Shown here in pieces: positions 54,577 through 64,000 of a DNA stretch of 64,000 nucleotides (position 1 is its first letter; each line of letters starts with the position of its first letter). The DNA lies in assembly GCF_014356525.2 (NCBI RefSeq), contig NC_052511.1, positions 47,021,216 through 47,085,215 on the forward strand, given 5' to 3'. Source of the DNA: Nilaparvata lugens (taxonomy: Eukaryota; Arthropoda; Insecta; Hemiptera; Delphacidae). The notes beneath the pieces were generated by a model. The model searched no databases, had not been told where the DNA came from, and saw only the letters and a program-made list of their open reading frames with translations. Both the position numbers and the translations under genes were made by a program.

Positions 54577-54818
54577 TTTGATTGAAAAAAATTAATTTCA
54601 ATTAGATGGAAAGATTATCACGGAACTGGATGAATATTATCTAAATTCTGGAATAGAAATATATTTCATTCATTGTTTAAATTAACATAAATATTAATAA
54701 ATTATGGAATACAAATTCAAACGTGAACTGATTTTGTTATCATTTAAAACAGTTGACATCAGGTACTTGTGGATGAGAATACTGCGTGAGGTCTACTGTT
54801 CATAGAACTACTAGTAGA

Positions 54819-55262
54819 AATGAGAAAATGAAGATTGTCATGAAAACTGCGTTTTGGAAAGCCAATTTCTGATTCCAGCTGTTTAAAGTCTAGAACTTGG
54901 CGAAATTCCGAGCTCGGAAACCGGCCCTAAATTATTCACAAATTGCAAACAAGTAAAATTGTATGAGAATGAATGGCAAATAGTCTAGACTCAGGAATTG
55001 AGGCTTGTCACACCATTTCTCTTAAAAAATTGCTGACTCATCACATTTCAGTACAATTCATTCATTCAGGAGTGGAATAATAGATCTGCTGAAAAGTCAT
55101 CTTTTATACTAGGAAGAGTTCGATAGCGAATCAAAGTGAGTACTGTGTAAAATATTCACTCTAAACTGTTTTATTAAGAAATTGATTTGAAAAAATGAGG
55201 AAATGATATTTGAAATAAAGAATGTTGTAAATAGAAGGAGAGGAGGAATGAGGAGATGAAGA
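54819..55262. other. Unassigned sequence
   Basis: The start (AAAACTGCGTTTTGGAAAGC, CAGCTGTTTAAAGTCTAGAA) is the reverse complement of 53040-53080 (AGTCCTAGACTTTAAACAGC, TTTGCTTTCCAAAACG). So the B7 complex lies between short inverted flanks. No gene. Confidence 0.45.
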
Positions 55263-55263
55263 A

Positions 55264-55553
55264 GAAGATTGATTGATTGATTGATTGATTATTTATGTAG
55301 ATTACAATATATACTGGCTTATACACTTATATACAATAGCTTACAATACAGCAAATTATAGATTAATTTACATAATATAGACTAAGAAAATAATTATTGA
55401 ACTGTGTATGATATGAAAAAGCAATTTGTAATATAATAACTATAGATAATAATAATATTGTTATGCATCTACATAAATTGGCGGAGCTTTGGACATATCA
55501 ATGTCCATTCTTCGGGAGGAATATTAAAAATATCCTCCCCACTCACTCTCTAC
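55264..55553 (-). mobile_element. Family G retroposon, full length
   Basis: (GATT)n at 55267-55290, body with GTGTATGATATGAAAAAGCA, ending CACTCACTCTCTACCAA. It is joined directly to a GAA-rich element. Confidence 0.8.
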
Positions 55554-55862
55554 CAAGAAGAGGGAGAAGGAAAAAAATAGTGAGGAGAAAAAGAGGAGTT
55601 AAAAGTTGAGTAGAAGAAAAAGGAGGAAAAGGAGACCAATTGAAGTGGAATAAATCAAGTAAATGGTAGTAAGTGATGAAAAAAAGATGGAAGAAGAAGA
55701 AGTAGGAAAACAAGACGAAGAAGAAGAAGAAGAAGAAGAAGAAGAAGAAGAAGAAGAAGAAACAGCGAAGAAGAAACACTGGCAACAACTGTAGAATAAT
55801 TAAAATAAATAAACTGCTCGTCAGCAAATTACGAGAATCAAAGCAGCAATAATTCTCAAGGG

Positions 55863-55905
<43 letters not shown>

Positions 55906-55920
55906 TATCATCATCATCAA
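55554..55920 (-). repeat. GAA-rich element body and (TCA)n array
   Basis: Non-simple landmarks AGGAGACCAATTGAAGTGGA and AGTAAATGGTAGTAAGTGAT (55637-55677), then (AGA)n 55717-55760. (ATC)n is at 55863-55918. The landmarks recur reversed at 57520-57570. Confidence 0.75.
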
Positions 55921-56012
55921 AATCATCATTCATAACTTGATCGTCATCCTTTTGATCTCACTAGGATATGCCCCATACGAATTTATAAATAGGAGATGAA
56001 ACATCCAAGTTG

Positions 56013-56584
56013 GGCAGTGGAGAAAGATAGCAGAACAACGTTCCCGATTCTCTGCCTTGCCACCGCCTTCTATAGAGGATAGCTGATACCGGTATATCTG
56101 ATGTAATATTAACTGTTCATTCTTGTTCTAAATAATATATACTATAATAAAGGAAAGAGCTGGCTTATACACATACGGGATAGGAAAATTATGTTTGACG
56201 CATCATCACGTCTCAACTACTCAACTGATTAACTTGAAATTTTGCATAAAGATTCTTAATTAACAGAGGATAGTTATAGGCCTTTTTTCAATTTCCAAAG
56301 ATTTCATTACGTCAAGTTTTCCGTTTGTATTTTTTTTTAAATAGACCCTCGCGGAGCACGGGTTACCTGCCAGTAAATCATATTTTATTCGTTAAGAAAA
56401 AATATTTCTCAATGATTGAACCATGATACAGATTCAATATTTTTCCAATATTAATAATATTTCTACATTGTTTTGAAAACGATCTGGCAGCGTTGCGGAG
56501 CTAGAAATAGATAGCGCTATCTGCTTTGTCGAATAATAGACAAGGATAGCGTCAAATACTGCCATTATAACGTGGACCTCACTG
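56013..56584. mobile_element. Family E MITE split by family C
   Basis: Left part from GGCAGTGGAGAAAGATAGCA; the C copy (ATATACTATAATAAAGGAAA to CTCGCGGAGCACGGGTTACC, then TGCCAGT) occupies about 56139-56374. The E right part then runs to CATTATAACGTGGACCTCAC at 56583. Confidence 0.75.
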
Positions 56585-56739
56585 TATAGGAGAGCGAGCA
56601 CTTGTACTGTGTTTAGCAGCAGAAGGGAAGTTATGATATTTTTTGTATATGAGAACAAAGTACTTCATTTAGCCAGCTACCCCTCATGCAAATCGTGATG
56701 CAATTTGCAATACACCCCAATAATTATATTAGCCTAAAT

Positions 56740-57120
56740 TATTTTGTTCTGAGAATATTCTTCCCTCTTCAAAACGTTTGCTTCTGTAACGTGGAGATCT
56801 ATATTGGCTACTTTCTGTTGATTTCTCTTCTCCATCTCCTTCTTTCTGTCCTTCCTTTTCTTTCACTCCTCCTTCTTCTTCTTCTTCTTCTTCTTCTTCT
56901 CTTCTCCTTGATTATTTTCTCTTGATTCTGAGAATATCCCTTCTTCAAAACTTCTGCTTCTGTAACGTGGAGATGTATATTGGCTACCTTCTATTCATTT
57001 TTCTTTTTCTTCTCCTCCTCCTCCCGCTTATTCCTTTTCTTCTTCTCCTCCTTCTTCTTCTTGATTGTTTTCTCCTTCCACTTCTTGTTCTCAATTCTCA
57101 GTTTTGAAAATTCGACTGAG
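56740..57120 (+). repeat. ~180-bp duplicated CTT-rich unit
   Basis: TCTGAGAATATTCTTCCCTC with GCTTCTGTAACGTGGAGATC and TATTGGCTACTTTCTGTTGA (from 56747) is repeated from 56927 (TCTGAGAATATCCCTTCTTC, GCTTCTGTAACGTGGAGATG, TATTGGCTACCTTCTATTCA). Each copy is followed by CTT/CTC runs. Confidence 0.75.
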
Positions 57121-57224
57121 CCACTATCAATATTGTAGAACCGTTCCATGATGAAATTTTGATAATATTTATGAGTGTTTTATTTCTTAGTTTTGAGCTC
57201 GTCTTCCACTCTTATATTTCTCTT

Positions 57225-57785
57225 CTCCTTTTTCCTTTCTTCTTCTTTTTTCCTTTTCCTCCTTCTTCTTGTATAATATTCACTCTCACGTGTCCTCATT
57301 CTTCCTTTCACCTTTTTCACTCTTTCTTTCTTCTTCATCCAGACTTTCTGTCTTCTTCTTCCTTTTCTTCTTCTTCTTCTTCATCCAGACTTTCTGTCCT
57401 TCTTCTTCTTCTTCTCTTCTTCTTCTTCTTCTTCTTCTCTTCTTCTTCTTCTTCTGCTTCTTCTTCTTCTTCTCTTCTTCTTCTTCTTCTTCTTCTTCTT
57501 CTTCTTCCATATCTTCTTTCATCACTTACTACCATTTACTTGATTTATTCCACTTCAATTGGTCTCCTCCTCCTCCTTTTTCTTCTACTTAACTTTTATC
57601 GCCTTCTTCTTTCATTTTTTCTTCTTCTTCTTCTACTACTTCATTTCCTACTTCTCCTCCTTCTACATCTTTTGTTACTTCGTCTTTCTCTTCGAGTTGC
57701 AGCGTGCTTACTAGGAAGAAGAGGAGAAGAAGAAGAAGAAGAAGAAGAAGAAGAAGAAGAAGAGAAGAAGAAGAAGAAGAACGTG
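57225..57785. repeat. CTT-rich element body, then GAA run
   Basis: TTC tracts at 57350-57510 with the duplicated phrase CATCCAGACTTTCTGTC (57337, 57382). The landmarks ACTACCATTTACTTGATTTA and CCACTTCAATTGGTCTCCTC (57528-57570) oppose those at 55.64 kb. A GAA run at 57711-57780 runs straight into an E-like end (AACGTGGACTTCACTATAG). Confidence 0.75.
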
Positions 57786-58060
57786 GACTTCACTATAGTG
57801 ATGACGTAAGCGTTTGTTTGTGGAGGCTTGACTCTACCCGTTGTATCCCACGCATTGTGGCAGATCAATGTGGGAGGAGGATTCTTGATTGATTGATACA
57901 TTCTATTCTTGGAGTTTACGATGGATTGGAGAAGCCTTGACTGGAGCAATCTGAATGCTGATTGGATGAGGATTTCGATTGAGGATGGATTAATGCTGTG
58001 CCTGTATTGTAGACATAATTATTTTGACATTTGAAAGCAAGATTTGAAGTTTGTATATCT

Positions 58061-58340
58061 ATACCATAGAGAAACAATAGTATAAGTAGATATCCCATGA
58101 TATAGGACGTTTATGTCGCAACTTTTACTGTTATCTCAAGCCGATAGTCCACTTAGTTCTTCCCCGTGAAGCTTTATGACGCTGGTAGTCTCTCATATTG
58201 TGCCGTTCATACACTCTGGTCAAAACAGTAAAAATCAACAATAATCGACAGTAATCGGCTTGGGATAACAGTAAAAGTTGCGACATAAACGCCCTATACC
58301 ATGGGATATCTACTTATACTATTGTTTCTCTATGACTATA
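58061..58340. mobile_element. Family M MITE with ~100-bp TIRs
   Basis: CATAGAGAAACAATAGTATA left, ATACTATTGTTTCTCTATG right. The interior matches 33.65-33.94 kb (GACGCTGGTAGTCTCTCATA, ATTGTGCCGTTCATACACTC). Confidence 0.85.
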
Positions 58341-59345
58341 CTGACGTCGCAATACACGCGCATTTCACTTTTCATCAGTTGGACTATACTCCGTACAAAA
58401 TAACTTCTGACTTGGGAGGGACATGCGCAGCAGAGAAGGCATACAGAGGTAGGGATACAACGGCGGTGATGTTGCCGTTCTGAACCGACCATCATTCTCT
58501 AATTTCTAGAGAGAATTCAAGCTCTCATGTTAAAGTTAAGGTGTCTCCTCTCGGAAAGCCTTCAGTCAACTGACTCTAATCGACGAATTTGCGATTGCGC
58601 TTCATATTCATCACTGTAATTGGCTGATCTCCCTCCATTTCTCTGCGCCGCATATTCCTCCAAGTCAATAGTATATTTCGCACCTAGAGCAGAAAATGAT
58701 ACTTTTCCGGCTCGAAATCGGTTTTCAAGTCCGAGGCCGTAGGCCGAGGACTAGAAAAGATTGAGAGCCGGAAAAACATTTTTGCCCATGGTGCGAACGC
58801 TATTTTTCGCCACACACAAAAATAAACAATATATTATATATGAGAATAATTTTTCATTAAGCACTTCCGAAAGCAAAAGTGGAAGGTGATGATAGCTCTA
58901 GCAAATCTGAGGTAATCTGAATATCAAGAAATTGTCCAAGTATTTTTATTTTTTATTCTGATTTGTCTAAATAACCTAAAAGATGATGTTCAATTATGTG
59001 GGAGGTTGAGTTTATACTTTTTTATTCTTTCAAATGACAATAAGATGATATTATTAGTCTATAAATGTTTAAATTATTGAATAATGAACACATATAATGA
59101 AAAGTTTTTTGATCAGCTGTTTTTTGATCACCTTTCTTAGTTCCATGTTAGCGGCTGGAAAGGGTACTCTTTCCGGCCTAGGCCGGAGAGAAAACTGTTC
59201 TGACGTCAGACGAGAGTCGTCCGCGAACAATGCCTTTCAGATCTATGTAGGGACTGGAAAACAGCTGCTTTCTGTGCAGTGTGGCGGAAAGTTATTTTGT
59301 ACAGAGTATAATTTATTGTTCCATTGTAATTTTTATGGCCGAGGA
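58341..59345. repeat. GC-richer repeat-like sequence
   Basis: 58715-58800 (TCGAAATCGGTTTTCAAGTC, GAGGCCGTAGGCCGAGGACT) and 59140-59235 (GGCTGGAAAGGGTACTCTTT, GGCCTAGGCCGGAG) look like the two ends of one degenerate element. A 91-codon frame at 59097-59372 with a hydrophobic start runs into the neighbouring family C end and is not supported as a gene. Confidence 0.35.
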
Positions 59346-59537
59346 GGTAACCCGTGCTCCGCAAGGGTCTGATTAAGAACTTGACAAACTGAAAGCTTGA
59401 CCTACTGGAATCTTGGAGAATTTAGAAACCAACCTCCGTAAATTGAGAATATAATTATATGCAAAATTTCAAGTGAATCAGTCCAGCAGTTCAGACGTTA
59501 TGATGCGTCAAACATTACATTTTCCAATCCCGTACGG
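59346..59537 (-). mobile_element. Family C Helitron-like copy, minus
   Basis: GTAACCCGTGCTCCGCAAGG to TTTTCCAATCCCGTACGGGT, with the reversed landmarks AGCAGTTCAGACGTTATGAT and ATGCAAAATTTCAAGTGAAT. Confidence 0.7.
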
Positions 59538-59540
59538 GTG

Positions 59541-59598
<58 letters not shown>

Positions 59599-59657
59599 TG
59601 TGTGTGTTGTGTGTGTGTGTGTGTGTGTGTGTGTGGTGGTGTGTGTGTGTGTGTGTA

Positions 59658-59723
<66 letters not shown>

Positions 59724-59766
59724 TGTGTGTGTGTGTGGTGTGTGTGTGTGTGTATGAGTGTGTGTG

Positions 59767-59843
<77 letters not shown>

Positions 59844-59918
59844 TGTGTGTGGTGGTGTGTGTGTGTGTGGTGTGGTGTGTGTGTGGTGTGTGTGTGGTGT
59901 GGTGTGTGTGTGTGTGCG
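59538..59918. repeat. (GT)n microsatellite, ~380 bp, interrupted
   Basis: TG dinucleotides broken at irregular intervals by GGTG, GTTG and TATG/GAGTG. Open on several frames (Cys-Val or His-Thr alternation), none of them genes. Confidence 0.95.
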
Positions 59919-59996
59919 TCTGTGTACATCTCCCATCTCATCTCCCAATTAACGGAATGACTTGAAATTTGGAACGTGAGGCCTTTACAATATGAA

Positions 59997-60236
59997 GCTG
60001 CGTACACATATACGCGCTTTCAACCCGCACCGAGCATGCTCCGCCCTCGTACCGCCCTCATTCCTCCATCGAACCACAGTCGCTCCGCCCACGCACCCAT
60101 CATGAACGTTACGGAAGATGTTAGATCTTCTCGCGTTCCCCAGTCGAACCACTGTTGCTCCCCGGTCGATCATCAATCGCTCTGCTGGAGTGACGTTCGG
60201 TTGCGGAGCAGAGCGAAAGTCTGTACGCACCTTAAG
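59997..60236. mobile_element. GC-rich element with P-type termini
   Basis: GCTGCGTACACATATACGCG left, AGTCTGTACGCACCTTA right, interior unusually GC-rich (CATGCTCCGCCCTCGTACCG; ATCGCTCTGCTGGAGTGACG) with CCACAGTCGCTCCGCCC and CCACTGTTGCTCCCCGG half-repeats. Inserted in family A just before GGATCCGACACG. Confidence 0.65.
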
Positions 60237-60808
60237 GATCCGACACGAACAATTTCGATCAAGATGGCGGCTAAAATGGCGAAATTGTATTCAAAAGCAG
60301 GGTTTTTCGCGATTTTCTTGAAAATGGCTCCAACGATTTTGATCAAATTCATACCTAAAATAGTCATTGATAAGCTCTATCAACTGCCACAAGTCCCATA
60401 TCTGTAAAAATTTCAGGAGCTCCGCCTCATCTATGCAAAGTTTGATTCTAGATTTCCAATTATCAGGTCTCAGATATAATTTAAACGGAAAATTTCGAGT
60501 GGAACATATTGAGCATGAAAATCTCTTCAATTAATGTCCAGTAACATTTTCACCTAAAATTGGAAATAAGCTTGAATTTTGAGAAAATGTGATTATTCAA
60601 TTGCAAACTGTTGGCAACTGTTGATTCTATTAAATCATTCACTATGAAGAGATAGCAGATCTTGTGTGTATTCAGCGTTATTGTCCTGTCACCAGCTGGC
60701 TCTAATCTTTGAATAGTAGACTGGAGATGCGGGTGAACACTAGCGTCAGGTGATCAATTTTCATAACGGCAAGGAAAGTTGTATGAGTGCGCCACACCAG
60801 ATTTTTAT

Positions 60809-61055
60809 AGTATAGATATACGAATCGACATTGCCAATATTGAAAGCTAGATTTTAAGATTACAACATATCAATATGCTGATAGTGCATATCTCAGCAGA
60901 CTTATGGGCCTCGATCACGAGCATTGACTACGTTTTAATGACAAGTATTTCTTCAATGTTTGATTCCATTACGAACTGCTTGTTAAATAATCACTTTGAA
61001 CAATTAATTACGACATAGCACAGTATTTGATTTGATTAGATTTGATAGCACAGTA
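60809..61055. other. Unassigned sequence
   Basis: No element or gene recognised. Confidence 0.3.
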
Positions 61056-61059
61056 TTCG

Positions 61060-61766
61060 ACAAGTATTTGATTAACATTGGTGATGCTATCCTTGTCTAT
61101 CATTTGACAAAGCTATCTTTGTCTATCTCTTCCATAGCTCCGCAACGTTCTAAATTCAAAATTTCTAGCTAATATATATTCTTGGACAGAACTTTGAACT
61201 TAAATTTCCTCAGTAAGAAAATAACCTATTTTTCGGACATTTTATTATTTATAAAAATTTGGGAACAGAATAGTTTTGGGCTATGCCTGTTGTTCTATCC
61301 CGATCATATTCATATGATTTATAATAATTGTATAAAAAAAAGAAATAAATAAGTAAAACGTTGCCAGATTGTTTTCTAATCGATGCAGAATTATATTTAA
61401 TCTCAAATATGTGAATTCATTACTTTTTTTCTGGACAAATACATAATTGTAATGTTTATTTTGGACTAAAATTTTATGAAAATTGTACACGTGAAACTCT
61501 AACCTTATCTTGGACTTGTCATCTATAAATTTGGAAGAAGAATAGCACAAGGACTACCTTATTATTTCATCTTTCAATGTTATTACATTAGTGTCATTTT
61601 CATTGTAAATAAATAAATAATATATAAATTGATTATTCCACATAAGTAATGCACATTCAATCAGATATACCGGTATCCTCTATCCTCAATAGAAGGCAGT
61701 AGCAAGGCAGAGAATCGACTGATCTATCTTTCTCCACTGTCATTATAACGTGGACCTCACTACAGC
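61060..61766. mobile_element. Degraded family E MITE with O insertions
   Basis: Left side GATGCTATCCTTGTCTATCA; right end GTCATTATAACGTGGACCTC at 61739. Between are two O-like segments ending in AATAAATAAG (about 61343) and AATAAATAAATAATA (about 61610). Confidence 0.55.
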
Positions 61767-61950
61767 TGTTCATTAGGTTCATTAGAGTGGTTCAACGAAT
61801 TTCGTGATTCAACAAGCAGATTTTGTCAGTTTGTTGAAGCCTGCATTTTGTGTCATTATTTGTTTTCGAGAAAGCCCATGTATGGACAAAGAATATGGAT
61901 TTCCTCTCAAGAGACTACAATACTGTAATTTGACAGGGAACTGATTCAGT

Positions 61951-62337
61951 ATAGAGACGTCCACGTTATAATGGCAGTGTTTGATTAGCAATGATATTGC
62001 TATCCTTGTTTATCATTCAACAATGCGGATAGCGCTATCTCTTTCTCGCTTTGTTCTGTTGCCAGATCGTCTTTTAACAATGTAGAAATAATAATTAATC
62101 ACAAAATATTCATCTTAATCATGAGAATTCATTATTAAATTATAGAATTTCTTACTTAATAAAATATAATAGATTTATATATTTAGAAATATATTTTAAA
62201 CGAGAATGAACAGTTAATATTACATCAATAAACCTGTATCAGCTACCGTCTATAGAAGGCATTGACAAGATAGAGGTTCGGCAACATTGTTCTGCTATCT
62301 TTCTCCTCAGTCATTATAACGTGGACCTCACTATAGG
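61951..62337 (+). mobile_element. Family E MITE, full length
   Basis: AGAGACGTCCACGTTATAAT to CATTATAACGTGGACCTCAC then TATAG. Contains GCGGATAGCGCTATCTCTTT and GGCATTGACAAGATAGAGGT. Confidence 0.8.
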
Positions 62338-62629
62338 ATTGTAACTTTGACATGAAACGCGTAGAATTTATCTTTGATGCGTCATAAATAGATTTTTTGG
62401 AAGAGACTTGAAGCTGTTAGAAATGTATGATAACAGTGTGATTCAGCTTATTAAGTTAGTGATATTGGATGAAAGGACTACAGAGTTGCCAATTCCCTTG
62501 TTTCAATTTATTTTTTTATTTGAGGAATTGAATTTTACAGTATTAGGCATTCCTATATAGAATTCTAATATCTGTTAGATGTCATCTTGTTTCCATTCCT
62601 TAACATTCAATTTCTCCTTCATCATCATC

Positions 62630-62636
62630 TACTTCT

Positions 62637-62671
<35 letters not shown>

Positions 62672-62680
62672 ATCTTCTTG
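62630..62680. repeat. (TTC)n tract
   Basis: TTC array with CCTCTTC interruptions. 62338-62629 is AT-rich with no feature. Confidence 0.85.
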
Positions 62681-62701
62681 AATCTATCAATATTGCACGG
62701 T

Positions 62702-63482
62702 ATATAGTGAGGTCCACGTTATAATGGCAGTGTTTGATTGTCAATGGTACTGCTATCCTTGTCTATTATTCAACAAAGCGAATGGCGCTATCTCTTTCTC
62801 GCTTTGCTCTGTTGCCAGATTGTCTTTCAACAATGTAGAATTGATAAATAATTAACAAAATATTTCATCATTATTACAATGATTCATCATGGAATTAGTT
62901 AAAAATATAATCTCTTGCTTAATAGAATAATTATGATTGATTTTTTTAAACAAGAATGAACAGTTAATATTACAATACCGGGACACGGAGCTTCGCTCGT
63001 TATTTTCATTCATTGATAAACAGAACACAATTCTCTAAAATGATCGTGTTTATATTTCACAACTGGCTATACGTCATCTTATGAATTTCGGGGATGCGAT
63101 ATTTTGATTTTTCACATACTCACTCGCTCACTCACTTTTTTACTATCCACAGCTGTTTCAGCCAAGGATGAATTATCCTTTTAATGCTGTTCAGCGAGTT
63201 TTCCCAAGGATGAGACCTAGTGCAATCGAATTTTTACATCATAAACCTACTATGTTCCAAATTTCGTGAAAATCGTTAGAGCCGTTTTCGAGATCCGTTA
63301 AACATAAATAACCAGATATAAAAATAACCAGATATATAAATACAGAAATTGCTCGCTTAATATACTAGGATCAATAAACCTGTATCAGCTACCGTTTATA
63401 GACGGCATTGACAAGACAGAGGTTCGGCAACGTTGTTTCCCTATCTTTCTCTACCGCCATTTTAACGTGGACCCCACTATAT
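62702..63482. mobile_element. Family E MITE split by family D
   Basis: Left end TAGTGAGGTCCACGTTATAA (62705); right end CATTTTAACGTGGACCCCAC (63457) then TATA. D in minus orientation occupies about 62982-63371 (CACGGAGCTTCGCTCG ... GAAATTGCTCGCTTAATATA). E resumes as ATCAATAAACCTGTATCAGC. Confidence 0.75.
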
Positions 63483-64000
63483 ACTCGGTTCCACTTGAAT
63501 CTGTCAGAAATCTACGTCAGAAAACATCAACGATTTCTGTTCTAACACACTGACAGAGTTGAAAGTCACTTCAACTCAAATGTGTCATAAATTCCCATGA
63601 ATAATATTGATGCTTGCCATTTAACCAATGGTGACCATTTCTAGAGAATCCTTCTCAATTGTTGGTTCACTACATTCTGTCAGAAATCTACATTAGATAA
63701 CATCGATGCTCCCTCATCCCAGGCCAAAAACTCAAGTTCTATCGTAAATTTGTCAAACTCTTTAAATAAGGATGATATAATTAAACTATGCTTAGCTACC
63801 GGCTTTGACTCTCTTTTGCTTCTTGTGAATCTCGTTCATTTTGATATCCATAATGGAGAATAATTGTTCATTTTCATATCTGCAATGGAAAATTATTTTT
63901 GAAGATCATCTGGAGAGTCTCATTTTGATACGTACAGTAGAAAATTGTTCATTTTGATATCTACAATGGAAAATTATTTCTGAAGATCACCTGTAAAGTC
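63483..64000. other. W-like repeats and unassigned sequence
   Basis: Phrases such as GTCAGAAATCTAC (63511, 63678), GATGCTTGCCATTTAACCAA (63610) and TTCATTTTGATATC..ATGGA (three times, 63836-63975) indicate small local duplications. No gene. Confidence 0.4.

Larger units (their letters stand above)
53236..54818 (+). mobile_element. Family B copy carrying several nested insertions
   Basis: Left end ATTGACCGAACGAAGTGAGT (53239), right end TCATAGAACTACTAGTAG (54800). Interrupted in order by K (about 53315-53513; after it ATGTTTATATGTTGCGCATT resumes), P (53690-53852), Q (about 53992-54262) and a 84-bp triplicated sequence (54322-54575). B segments before, between and after are collinear with the intact copies. 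Confidence 0.7.
59538..60808 (+). mobile_element. Family A element, 5' part replaced by GT array
   Basis: After the ~380-bp GT array come GTGCGTCTGTGTACATC, CCATCTCATCTCCCAATTAA, a P-type insert (59997-60236), CAAGATGGCGGCTAAAATGG and the usual 3' end GTGCGCCACACCAGATTTT. The ACTTTCCTTGCC start and CAAGGTCCCCTGAG part are absent; instead the array joins a family C copy. Confidence 0.75.

Noticed and set aside
59097..59372. 91-codon open frame with a signal-peptide-like start and several Cys
   Set aside because: Tempting as a secreted peptide, but its 3' part runs into a family C end (CCCGTGCTCCGCAAGG) and the surrounding sequence looks like a repeat. No gene structure visible.
59473..60007. 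Cys-Val and His-Thr repeat open frames over GT arrays (also 12.7-13.0 kb)
   Set aside because: Dinucleotide microsatellite translation; both strands and several phases are open.
1..64000. tRNA, rRNA or snRNA genes
   Set aside because: Scanning by eye found no convincing A/B box pairs with a cloverleaf, no rRNA and no snRNA sequence. A covariance-model search would settle this.

Overview
The window is AT-rich, intron-bearing and almost entirely built of interspersed repeats, MITEs and simple-sequence tracts. This is an insect nuclear genome. The repeat vocabulary (TA-flanked MITEs starting GTGAGGTCCACG, ACTTTCCTTGCC elements, long CTT/GAA tracts) and the gene structure suggest a planthopper-type hemipteran such as Nilaparvata lugens. 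That species call rests on recall and is tentative. One 100-base run of N (17061-17160) marks an assembly gap.

Only one protein-coding gene can be supported: a suppressor of cytokine signalling (SOCS) of the CISH/SOCS2 type on the + strand. Three phase-compatible exons are visible: 35708-35959 (Cys motif and Arg/Glu-rich stretch), 37833-38143 (proline-rich region) and 39546-40814 (SH2 domain, long repetitive linker, SOCS box, stop). If the ATG at 35767 is the start, the protein is 590 aa. The SH2 domain (about residues 174-258) and SOCS box (548-590) are separated by about 238 residues encoded by an in-frame minisatellite of mixed 30-bp and 21-bp units. A second minisatellite of about 74-bp units begins in the last codons of the gene and runs through the 3' flank.

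Layout: 1-13.6 kb holds nested repeats (families called A to W here for convenience). 13.7-17.1 kb holds CTT/GAA tracts, including a large inverted repeat ending at the gap. 17.2-25 kb holds A, B, C, E, G and K elements. 25-33.1 kb is mostly CT- and CTT-rich low-complexity DNA. 33.6-35.2 kb holds a MITE, a Helitron-like element and a TA-type MITE. 35.7-40.8 kb is the SOCS gene, whose introns carry an A element with a nested LINE fragment, and the palindromic MITEs I and J. 41-55 kb is gene-free nested repeats. 55.2-57.8 kb holds further CTT/GAA elements. 58-64 kb holds a MITE, a 380-bp GT array, and A, D and E elements.

Family key: A, ~850-bp element ACTTTCCTTGCC...CACCAGA. B, Helitron-like, GACCGAGCGAAGTGAGG...ACTACTAGT. 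C, Helitron-like ~230 bp, ending GCGGAGCACGGG..CTAGT. D, ~650 bp, starting CTATACTATTAAACGAGC. E, TA-flanked MITE ~400 bp. G, ~285-bp retroposon with (CAAT)n tail. H, foldback. I, J, K, M, P, Q, R, S, W, small palindromic or TIR elements. O, short sequence with AATAAA-rich tail.

No tRNA, rRNA, CRISPR array or second gene was found. Most long open frames come from simple repeats. Coordinates of repeats were read by eye and may be off by several bases.
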